Assembly: GCA_029310945.1 (NCBI GenBank)
Contig: JARJFC010000001.1
Span: 124,001-188,000, forward strand
DNA length: 64,000 nucleotides
Direction: 5' to 3'
Origin: Leptospira sp. 96542
GTDB taxonomy: Bacteria; Spirochaetota; Leptospiria; Leptospirales; Leptospiraceae
In this document: positions 27,580 through 35,037 of the stretch, one piece after another
Layout: every line of letters begins with the position of its first letter
How positions within the stretch are numbered: position 1 is the first letter of the stretch
Translations under genes and position numbers: made by a program
The notes under the pieces: model-generated
Databases searched by the model: none
The model's input: only the letters and a program-made list of their open reading frames with translations
What the model was told of the DNA's origin: nothing

Positions 27580-30099
27580 ATGAATAAGCGTAAATTAATT
27601 CTCATTGGTAACGGGATGGTTGGCCATCGTTTTTGTGAAAAATTGGTCGAATTCGGCGGAACAGATAAATTTGAAATTACAGTTTTTGGCGAAGAGCCAA
27701 GACGTGCTTATGACCGTGTCCATTTATCAGAATATTTTACAGATCGATCTGCTGATGCTTTGTATCTTTGTACTCCCGAATGGTATAGAACTAACGGAAT
27801 CAAACTACGATTATCCGAATCCGTAATATCAGTCAATACAGTAAAACGAAACCTTGTAACCAATTTGGGAACCGAATTAGAATTTGATGAATTGATTTTT
27901 GCCACTGGTTCTTCTCCTTTTGTTCCTCCATTAGAAGGATTAGACAAAGAAGGTGTTTTCGTTTACAGAACCATTGAAGATCTTGAGCAAACATTAGAAT
28001 ATAGCAAAAAAGTAAAAAAAGCAGCAGTACTTGGTGGAGGACTCTTGGGTCTTGAAGCAGCCAAAGCATTGGTTGATTTGGGAAAAGAGACCCATGTGAT
28101 CGAATTTGCCCCACGGCTAATGCCAAGGCAGCTGGATGAGGGTGGAGCCTCCATCTTAAAATCAAAAATCGAAGAGATTGGGGTCGAAATACATTTAAAC
28201 AAGAATACGGAAACGGTGCTTGGTGAAAATAAAATTGAAGGATTTGCATTCAAAGACGGAACCAATTTAGAATTTGAAATGTTGATTGTTTCTGCTGGAA
28301 TTAGACCTAGAGATGAGTTAGCAAGAAAAGCAGGAATAGCAGTTGGAGAAAGAGGTGGAATCATAATAGATGATGCCTTAAGCACGAATGTCTATGGAAT
28401 TTACGCAATTGGTGAAGTAGCGTTACATAGAGATTTTATATATGGTTTGGTTGCACCTGGATATGAAATGGCTGAATCCTTGGCATTCAATCTTTGTAGC
28501 CCCGGTAGCAAACCAAAAACTTATTCTGGCTCGGATCTTTCCACCAAACTAAAGCTAATTGGTGTAGAAGTTGCGTCCTTCGGTGATGCTTTGGGTCAGT
28601 CTGATCATATCCCCATCGTTTTTAAGAACCCAAGAAGTGGAGTGTATAAAAAATTAGTTATCTCCCCAGATGGAAAATATTTACTGGGAGGCATTTTAGT
28701 CGGCGAAACAAAAGCTTACGGTAACCTATTATCATTCTATTTGAACAAAATAGAACTACCTGAGGAACCTGAAACACTAATTGTCGGTTCGGTCTCCAAC
28801 GAAAACTTATTCGGTGCAGACAGCCTTCCCGATGATGCTAAAATATGTTCATGCAATAACGTTTCCAAAGGTGATATTCTCGCAGCCATACACGAAAAAG
28901 AATGCTACGACATAACGAGCGTTAAAAATTGCTCAAAAGCTGGTAGTGGCTGCGGAGGCTGTTTACCGCAAGTTAATTCAATCTTAAAAGCAGAATTAAA
29001 GACTCAAGGAAAAGTTGTAACAGAACACCTTTGCGAACATTTCAAATATTCAAGAAAAGAACTTTTCCAAATAATAAAAGTAAAATCACTCAAAAATTTT
29101 CCAGATGTCCTAAAAGAATTAGGAAGAGGTAATGGGTGCGAAGTTTGTAAACCCGCCGTGGCATCAATCATTGCAAGTATTTGGAATGAACCTATCTTAA
29201 AACATAGAGAAATCCAAGATACTAACGATAAATACTTAGCAAATATCCAAAGAGGTGGCACATACTCTGTGGTTCCTCGAATTCCAGGTGGAGAAATTAC
29301 TCCTGAAAAACTGATCGCAATCGGGGATGTTGCCAAAAAATACAATTTGTACTGTAAGATTACTGGCGGTCAACGTATCGATTTATTAGGTGCTAGGATA
29401 GACCAATTACCATTGATCTGGAAAGATCTTATTAACTATGGTTTTGAAAGTGGCCATGCCTATGGAAAGTCAATGCGAACAGTCAAGAGTTGTGTTGGAT
29501 CTACTTGGTGTCGTTTTGGAGTGCAAGATAGCACATCATTTGCAATTAAACTGGAAGAACGCTACAAAGGAATTCGTGCACCTCACAAACTAAAATGCGG
29601 AGTTTCTGGTTGTATCCGCGAGTGCGCTGAAGCTAGAGGGAAAGATTTTGGAATCATCGCAACAGAAAGGGGTTGGAATCTATACATTGGCGGTAACGGT
29701 GGAGTTAATCCAAAACATGCAATCCTCTTTGCAGAAGATTTAGACGAAGATACTTGCATAAAGTATATAGATCGTTATATGATGTTTTATATCAGAACTG
29801 CTGATAAACTTATGAGGACATCTACTTGGCTAGAACAACTCGAAGGTGGAATAGAATATCTCAAAGATGTTGTGATCAATGACAGATTAGGAATCAATTC
29901 ACAATTGGATGAAGAGATGAACTCACTTGTAAATACATATCTTTGCGAATGGAAGGATGTTGTCGAAAATCCAGATAAACAAAAGAAATTTAAACACTTT
30001 GTAAATAGCGAAGAGAAAGACCCGAACATTAAATTCATAGAAGAACGTGGTCAGATTCGCCCAATTGATTGGGTGGAAAAAGATCTAGTTCAAATATAA
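27580..30099 (+). CDS. nirB: Nitrite reductase [NAD(P)H] large subunit
   Basis: 839 residues from the ATG at 27580 (an in-frame GTG at 27505 would add 25 unlikely residues; GTGGGG is 5 nt upstream of the ATG). Domains in order: FAD/NAD-binding (LILIGNGMVGHRFCE), NAD fold (AAVLGGGLLGLEAAK), a BFD [2Fe-2S] domain (CSCNNVSKGDI, about 420-470) with a degenerate second one, then the sirohaem/[4Fe-4S] sulfite/nitrite reductase domain with CX5C (C638, C644) and CX3C (C678, C682). Catalyses nitrite to ammonium. First gene of a long cluster: nirB, nirD, cobA, moaCB, moeA. Confidence 0.95.
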   Translation: MNKRKLILIGNGMVGHRFCEKLVEFGGTDKFEITVFGEEPRRAYDRVHLSEYFTDRSADALYLCTPEWYRTNGIKLRLSESVISVNTVKRNLVTNLGTELEFDELIFATGSSPFVPPLEGLDKEGVFVYRTIEDLEQTLEYSKKVKKAAVLGGGLLGLEAAKALVDLGKETHVIEFAPRLMPRQLDEGGASILKSKIEEIGVEIHLNKNTETVLGENKIEGFAFKDGTNLEFEMLIVSAGIRPRDELARKAGIAVGERGGIIIDDALSTNVYGIYAIGEVALHRDFIYGLVAPGYEMAESLAFNLCSPGSKPKTYSGSDLSTKLKLIGVEVASFGDALGQSDHIPIVFKNPRSGVYKKLVISPDGKYLLGGILVGETKAYGNLLSFYLNKIELPEEPETLIVGSVSNENLFGADSLPDDAKICSCNNVSKGDILAAIHEKECYDITSVKNCSKAGSGCGGCLPQVNSILKAELKTQGKVVTEHLCEHFKYSRKELFQIIKVKSLKNFPDVLKELGRGNGCEVCKPAVASIIASIWNEPILKHREIQDTNDKYLANIQRGGTYSVVPRIPGGEITPEKLIAIGDVAKKYNLYCKITGGQRIDLLGARIDQLPLIWKDLINYGFESGHAYGKSMRTVKSCVGSTWCRFGVQDSTSFAIKLEERYKGIRAPHKLKCGVSGCIRECAEARGKDFGIIATERGWNLYIGGNGGVNPKHAILFAEDLDEDTCIKYIDRYMMFYIRTADKLMRTSTWLEQLEGGIEYLKDVVINDRLGINSQLDEEMNSLVNTYLCEWKDVVENPDKQKKFKHFVNSEEKDPNIKFIEERGQIRPIDWVEKDLVQI

Positions 30100-30120
30100 T
30101 TTCAAAAGGAGTTCAATATT

Positions 30121-30492
30121 ATGGTTAACGATAAAATAAAATTCTTAGTTGGTTCTATTTCAGATTTTGAACTAGAAGGTGGTTCTTGCGTAAAGATTGG
30201 GAATAAACAAATTGCGATTTTCTACTTTCAATCCAGAAATGAGTGGTATGCTTGTGACAACGCCTGTCCCCATACGGGTGACATGGTATTATCACGTGGC
30301 ATCTTAGGAGACTTAGGTGGTGAACCAAAAGTAGTCTGCCCTCTCCACAAGAGAAATTTTTCATTGTCCACAGGAGATTGTCTGAGTGGAGAAAACTATA
30401 AAGTTACCACCTACCCAGTAGTCATCGAAGGTGATAATGTGTATTTAGAAGTGGAAGATTCTATGACCAAAATATATGACAAAAAAACATAA
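30121..30492 (+). CDS. nirD: Nitrite reductase small subunit, Rieske-type
   Basis: 123 residues. A Rieske [2Fe-2S]-like fold with CPHTG (C-x-H) and CPLHKRNF (C-x2-H): ACDNACPHTGDMVLSRG and VVCPLHKRNFSLSTGDC. AAAGGAG precedes the ATG. It follows nirB by 21 bp and partners with it. Confidence 0.93.
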   Translation: MVNDKIKFLVGSISDFELEGGSCVKIGNKQIAIFYFQSRNEWYACDNACPHTGDMVLSRGILGDLGGEPKVVCPLHKRNFSLSTGDCLSGENYKVTTYPVVIEGDNVYLEVEDSMTKIYDKKT

Positions 30493-30495
30493 TCT

Positions 30496-31281
30496 ATGAT
30501 TGGCGACAACATACCCAAAAATAAAGTTTATCTAGTTGGAGCAGGACCAGGAGATCCCGACCTCCTCACAATCAAAGCATTGAAAATTTTACGGCAAGCT
30601 GACGTAGTTTTTTATGATGATTTGGTATCCTCAAGAATTTTGGGACTTTGCCGCAAAAAAACAAACTTAGTTTACGTTGGAAAACGTTCCGGAATCCATA
30701 GTTGTTTGCAGGATGAAATCAACGAAAAACTGATAGAGGCAGCACAAAGAAATAAAGTTGTTGTACGACTGAAAGGCGGTGATCCATCGATTTTTGGTAG
30801 AGTTGGTGAAGAATATTCAGCCTTACTTACATCGGAAATTGAATGTGAGATGATTGCGGGCATCACAACTGCTTCTGGCCTTGCCGCTTCACTTGGGCTT
30901 CCACTCACCCATAGAAATTATTCTTGCGAAATTGTTTTTTTATCTGGTCATAAAAAAAATGGAATCAATAACGAAGACTTTAAAAATCTCAATTGTGTTG
31001 GGAAAACAGTGATTGTTTATATGGGTCTAAACTCTTTGAATCATATCATAAACGATCTTTTAAATGCAGGGAACGCTAGAAAAACAAAAATTGCTGTCAT
31101 ACAAAATGTTACCCTTCCTTCAGAAAAAATTTACGTCGGCGAGCTGGATTCCATCGAATCCATCGTTTTGAAGAACCAAGTCAAATCGCCAGCAATCCTT
31201 GTCATAGGCGAGATTTTACAATTCTATTCTGAAATGGAAAATTTGAAAAAAAACTATTCCAAAATCCTACAACCCTTATAA
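30496..31281 (+). CDS. cobA: Uroporphyrinogen-III C-methyltransferase
   Basis: 261 residues. SUMT hallmarks: VYLVGAGPGDPDLLTIKALK at the N-terminus, YVGKRSG, and VVRLKGGDPSIFGRVGEE. It makes precorrin-2, the first step from uroporphyrinogen III to sirohaem, which NirB needs. It starts 4 bp after nirD. The precorrin-2 dehydrogenase/ferrochelatase part of a CysG-type enzyme is absent here and must be encoded elsewhere. Confidence 0.92.
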   Translation: MIGDNIPKNKVYLVGAGPGDPDLLTIKALKILRQADVVFYDDLVSSRILGLCRKKTNLVYVGKRSGIHSCLQDEINEKLIEAAQRNKVVVRLKGGDPSIFGRVGEEYSALLTSEIECEMIAGITTASGLAASLGLPLTHRNYSCEIVFLSGHKKNGINNEDFKNLNCVGKTVIVYMGLNSLNHIINDLLNAGNARKTKIAVIQNVTLPSEKIYVGELDSIESIVLKNQVKSPAILVIGEILQFYSEMENLKKNYSKILQPL

Positions 31282-31290
31282 GGGATAGGA

Positions 31291-32199
31291 ATGAACGATA
31301 TTACCGGTAAACGAACTACACTCCGATTTGCAGAAGCAGAAGGGTTTGTAAATTGCTCAAAAGAAACGATCCAAAGAGTCAAAAACAATGATCTTCCAAA
31401 AGGAGATTTATTTGGGGTGGCAAAGGCAGCAGCACTCCTCGGTGCAAAAAAAACCTCAGAACTCATTCCTCATTGTCATCCAGTTCCGATAGACTTTTTT
31501 TCTATTAACTTCGAAGTTTCCGAATCAAAGATTAGAATCTTTACAAATGCTAAATCGATCGGAAAGACTGGAATTGAAATGGAAGCGCTCACTGGAGTGA
31601 TGGCTGCAGCTTTGGTAATTTATGATTTACTCAAACCGATTGATAAAACATTAGAAATATCGAATGTTCGATTATTAGCGAAGACTGGAGGAAAAACAGA
31701 CTCGCAAATAAAAAAATTTGCAATAGGTTCAAACGCAAAAATATTAGTTTGTTCAGACTCTTGTTTTGCTGGCAAAAAAGAAGACAGTTCGGGTAAAATT
31801 ATTTCTGAACTTTTAATTTCAGAAGGAGTAGATGTTCTCGAAATCAAAATCATCCCTGATGAACCCGAACAAATAGAAAAAACGATTAAAGAATGGTCTA
31901 TTGAAAAAATTGATCTTATTGTCACAACAGGAGGAACAGGTCTTGGGCCAAGAGACAATACCACTGATACGATAAAATCAATATTAGATAAAGAAATCCC
32001 AGGCATTTCAGAAACGATGCGATCCTTCGGGCAAGATAGGACACCTTTTGCGATGTTATCTAGATCCATTGCAGGTAACATTGGAAAAACAATTATAGTC
32101 TCTGTTCCTGGAAGTACGAATGGTGCGAAAGAAAGTATGACAGCGATTTTGCCCGCTGTTTTTCATGCAAAAAAAATGTTGCGAGGTGAGGGTCATTGA
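31291..32199 (+). CDS. Bifunctional MoaC-MoaB fusion for molybdenum cofactor synthesis
   Basis: 302 residues. Residues 1-145 are MoaC, the cyclic pyranopterin monophosphate synthase (IPHCHPVPIDFF, and KTGIEMEALTGVMAAALVIY). Residues 150-302 are a MoaB/MogA-type molybdopterin adenylyltransferase (LIVTTGGTGLGPRDNT, then VSVPGSTNGAKESM). Both parts are complete, giving an early and a late pathway step in one chain. It follows cobA by 9 bp and overlaps moeA by 4 bp. Confidence 0.93.
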   Translation: MNDITGKRTTLRFAEAEGFVNCSKETIQRVKNNDLPKGDLFGVAKAAALLGAKKTSELIPHCHPVPIDFFSINFEVSESKIRIFTNAKSIGKTGIEMEALTGVMAAALVIYDLLKPIDKTLEISNVRLLAKTGGKTDSQIKKFAIGSNAKILVCSDSCFAGKKEDSSGKIISELLISEGVDVLEIKIIPDEPEQIEKTIKEWSIEKIDLIVTTGGTGLGPRDNTTDTIKSILDKEIPGISETMRSFGQDRTPFAMLSRSIAGNIGKTIIVSVPGSTNGAKESMTAILPAVFHAKKMLRGEGH

Positions 32200-33386
32200 T
32201 TTCCTACGAAGAGGCACTAGTTATTGTTTCATCAACATTAGTTTCTCCTAATATTGAGTCCATCGACCTGATGGACTCCCTTGGTAGAATCACAGCAGAA
32301 GTTACGCGAGCAGATCGCGATTATCCACCTTTTAACAGATCCGCGATGGATGGTTTTGCAATACTAACAAAAGAATATAGAAATGAAATTCCATTACGCT
32401 ATGATCGAGAATTACATGCTGGGGAAGAAATTACACTCACCGAAGACGAAACAATTATTAAAATAATGACAGGAGCACCTGTACCAATTGGTTTAGATTC
32501 TGTAATAAAAATTGAAGATACAGAACTGACCGAATTAGATGGGAAAAAATACGTAACATTTCGTAATCCTAAGACCAAACTTTGGGACAATATAGCAAAA
32601 AGAGGCGAAGACGTTCGTTTTGATGAGATAGTTTTAGACAAAGGTGTTTCAATTGGAGTGTCTGAATTGGCTTTACTTGCTTCGCTAGGCAAACACAGAA
32701 TAAACGTCTCGAGGCTACCAAAAGTAACCATTTTATCAACCGGCAACGAAATTATACCAATCAACCAAACACCACTCAATTTCCAAATTAGAGATTCTAA
32801 TTCATACACTATTTCTGCCATTTTAAAAAAATACGGCATCAAATCAACTAACACAAGAAACATCGGTGATAACAAAAAGGAACTTACTGACTATATTGAT
32901 AAATCGAAATCTTCAGATATTCTTATTATTTCTGGAGGAGTTTCCATGGGTGATATGGACTTGATTCCGGACATTTTGCATTCGCTAGGCGGAAAACAAA
33001 TATTTCACAAAGTAGCAATCAAACCAGGAAAACCAATTTGGTTTGGTAGCCTCGGAACCACAATTGTTTTCGCCTTACCGGGGAATCCATTCAGCGTACA
33101 AACTTGCGCTCGTATTTTTTTAGAACCATTTTTACAGAAATTCCTTGGCCAAAATCCGAAAAAACCATTAAAACTTCCTATTGCCTTCCAAAGAAGTAAA
33201 AAGACTAAACTCGCTGAGTTTGTCCCAGTTCGACTGGAGACAAAGGACAAAACCCACCTAATCCAAGTTCCATATAACGGAAGTGGCGACATACGGTGTG
33301 GACTTTCGTCCGCTGGTCTTGCTTTTTTTCCTGAAACCATTTCCCAATTTGAAGAAGGTACGATCGTCGACTTTTACCCTTGGTAA
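32196..33386 (+). CDS. moeA: Molybdopterin molybdenumtransferase
   Basis: 396 residues. N-terminal PFNRSAMDGFA is the MoeA signature, with a TGAPVP region after, and the MPT-binding fold (ISGGVSMGDMDLIPDIL, ALPGNPFSVQT). It inserts molybdate into adenylylated molybdopterin. The TTG start (32196) overlaps the MoaCB stop codon (TTGA) with GAGG/AGGG just before, so translation is coupled. Confidence 0.93.
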   Translation: MISYEEALVIVSSTLVSPNIESIDLMDSLGRITAEVTRADRDYPPFNRSAMDGFAILTKEYRNEIPLRYDRELHAGEEITLTEDETIIKIMTGAPVPIGLDSVIKIEDTELTELDGKKYVTFRNPKTKLWDNIAKRGEDVRFDEIVLDKGVSIGVSELALLASLGKHRINVSRLPKVTILSTGNEIIPINQTPLNFQIRDSNSYTISAILKKYGIKSTNTRNIGDNKKELTDYIDKSKSSDILIISGGVSMGDMDLIPDILHSLGGKQIFHKVAIKPGKPIWFGSLGTTIVFALPGNPFSVQTCARIFLEPFLQKFLGQNPKKPLKLPIAFQRSKKTKLAEFVPVRLETKDKTHLIQVPYNGSGDIRCGLSSAGLAFFPETISQFEEGTIVDFYPW

Positions 33387-33409
33387 GATCAAAATTACCT
33401 AGGCAATTC

Positions 33410-33570
33410 GCATAAGCAGTAAACAATTCTCTTGATTTTTAATCAATCTTCTGGCAGCCATCCAATAGCACCGCATAAGTAGTAGGCATTTCCTACGTAA
33501 AACTGGCATAACTTTGAAATTTTGAAACGTTAGATGTGACCTATTCGGTACGCTTTTTGCATAATTTAGT
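33410..33570 (+). promoter_or_regulatory. narK upstream region with four GCATAA motifs and candidate promoter
   Basis: GCATAA occurs at 33410, 33473, 33506 and 33559; three copies are followed by a GTA trinucleotide (GCATAAGCAGTA, GCATAAGTAGTA, GCATAATTTAGTA). A hairpin GTAGG-CATTT-CCTAC lies between. A possible promoter is GTGACC (33536-33541), 18-nt spacer, CATAAT (33560-33565). The motif also appears once upstream of nirB. Regulator unknown. Confidence 0.4.
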
Positions 33571-33591
33571 AGCATTAGGAGTACACTCACA

Positions 33592-34947
33592 GTGACAATT
33601 ACACCTCATGCGAAAGCAACAAAAATTGAATTATTTAACTTTTCCTCACCGCAGATGAAAACGTTCCACCTAACGTGGATTGCATTTTTTCTTTGTTTTT
33701 TTGGATGGTTTGGAATTGCACCACTCATGGTCTACGTGAGGCAAGAACTATCTTTAACAAAAGAACAAATCGGTAATATCATAATTGCATCTGTTTCAAT
33801 TACAATATTTATGCGCTTATTTATAGGATGGTTATGCGATAAAATTGGCCCGAGAATCGCTTACACTTTTTTACTGACTTTAGGCTCCATCCCAGTAATG
33901 TGCATTGGATTGTCTGACAGTTACCTTACTTTTTTATTATTTAGATTGGCGATCGGAGCAATTGGTGCATCCTTTGTAATCACACAATATCATACTTCTG
34001 TAATGTTTGCACCAAACATTGTCGGTACTGCAAATGCAACAACCGCAGGTTGGGGTAATCTTGGAGGTGGTGTCACTCAAATGTTGATGCCGATTATCTT
34101 CGGATTTTTCACGGCTCTCGGTTTTACAACTGGGTTTTCCTGGAGATTTGCAATGGTAATACCTGGAATTGCTTTATTTTTAATGGGAATCATATACTTT
34201 TTTGGAACACAGGATACTCCAGGTGGAAACTTTAAAGATATCAAAGAAACTTATCCAACTTTTCAAGGTGGTAAAAAGAATTCTTTAAAAAACTTTTTAT
34301 TGGTAATGACCGATAAACGCGTTTGGTTATTATTTTTAGCATATGGTGCATGTTTTGGCATTGAACTCACCATCAACAACATTGCCGCCTTATATTATGT
34401 TGATCAATTTAGTCTAACGCCCGCTACTGCAGGTATCATTGCGGGATTATTTGGCCTAATGAATCTATTCGCAAGAACTTTGGGTGGCGCTTTTGGAGAT
34501 AAATTTGGAATCAAATGGGGTCTACGAGGACGAGTGGTTTGGTTGTTTGCTGCGCTCGCAGGAGAAGGAGTTTGTCTTATCTTATTTTCGCAAATGACTT
34601 CCCTCCTTCTTGCAGTCTCTTCAATGATTTTATTTAGTCTATTTGTCCAAATGTCAGAAGGAGCAACTTACTCCGTTGTCCCATTCATCAACAAAAAGGC
34701 CATGGGTGCTGTGGCAGGGATCGTTGGAGCTGGTGGAAATGCAGGTGCAGTCTCCGCAGGCTTTTTATTCCGAGGAGAAATTAGTTACCAATCGGCCTTC
34801 CTTATGATTGGTATTGTTGTCACAGTTGCTGCGATTTTTACCCTACTCATCCGGTTTACCCTAGAAGAAGAAAGAGAAATCAGTAGCGAAATGCAAGAAA
34901 CTGGTTCCGTTACCAGTGGAAAAACTAAACTCACTTTAGCAAACTAA
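33592..34947 (+). CDS. narK: NarK-type nitrate/nitrite transporter (MFS, NNP family)
   Basis: 451 residues, 12 membrane helices. Both nitrate signature motifs are present: AGWGNLGGGVTQ in helix 5 and GIVGAGGNAGAVSAG in helix 11. Start is GTG with GGAG 10 nt upstream. Situated between moeA and the second molybdoenzyme gene; nitrate uptake is the expected role, nitrite export cannot be excluded. Confidence 0.93.
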   Translation: MTITPHAKATKIELFNFSSPQMKTFHLTWIAFFLCFFGWFGIAPLMVYVRQELSLTKEQIGNIIIASVSITIFMRLFIGWLCDKIGPRIAYTFLLTLGSIPVMCIGLSDSYLTFLLFRLAIGAIGASFVITQYHTSVMFAPNIVGTANATTAGWGNLGGGVTQMLMPIIFGFFTALGFTTGFSWRFAMVIPGIALFLMGIIYFFGTQDTPGGNFKDIKETYPTFQGGKKNSLKNFLLVMTDKRVWLLFLAYGACFGIELTINNIAALYYVDQFSLTPATAGIIAGLFGLMNLFARTLGGAFGDKFGIKWGLRGRVVWLFAALAGEGVCLILFSQMTSLLLAVSSMILFSLFVQMSEGATYSVVPFINKKAMGAVAGIVGAGGNAGAVSAGFLFRGEISYQSAFLMIGIVVTVAAIFTLLIRFTLEEEREISSEMQETGSVTSGKTKLTLAN

Positions 34948-35006
34948 GGGGGATCCGTTTCGGGGTATCTGGGGCTTTTTTTACGCTTGTCATTCGCCTA
35001 AACTTG

Positions 35007-35030
35007 CTCCCAAATCTTTAGGTTTGGGGG
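35007..35030 (+). promoter_or_regulatory. Hairpin that buries the ribosome site of the second molybdoenzyme gene
   Basis: Arms CTCCCAAATC (35007-35016) and GGTTTGGGGG (35021-35030) pair over 10 bp (two G-U pairs) around a TTTA loop. The GGGGG is the only Shine-Dalgarno-like sequence before the ATG at 35038, 7 nt on, so folding would hide it. This could be translational control or an RNA thermometer-like element; function is inference. Confidence 0.45.
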
Positions 35031-35037
35031 CGAATTT

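Noticed and set aside
31620..32081. Minus-strand open frames within moaCB and moeA
   Set aside because: Both lie wholly inside well-supported genes on the other strand and encode no recognised motif.
33500..33515. Sigma54 promoter TGGCAT-N4-TTGAA upstream of narK
   Set aside because: The spacing is one base short and the GC of the -12 element is missing.
34949..34985. G-quadruplex or terminator after narK
   Set aside because: Only three close G-runs and no stable stem before the T-tract; not enough support.
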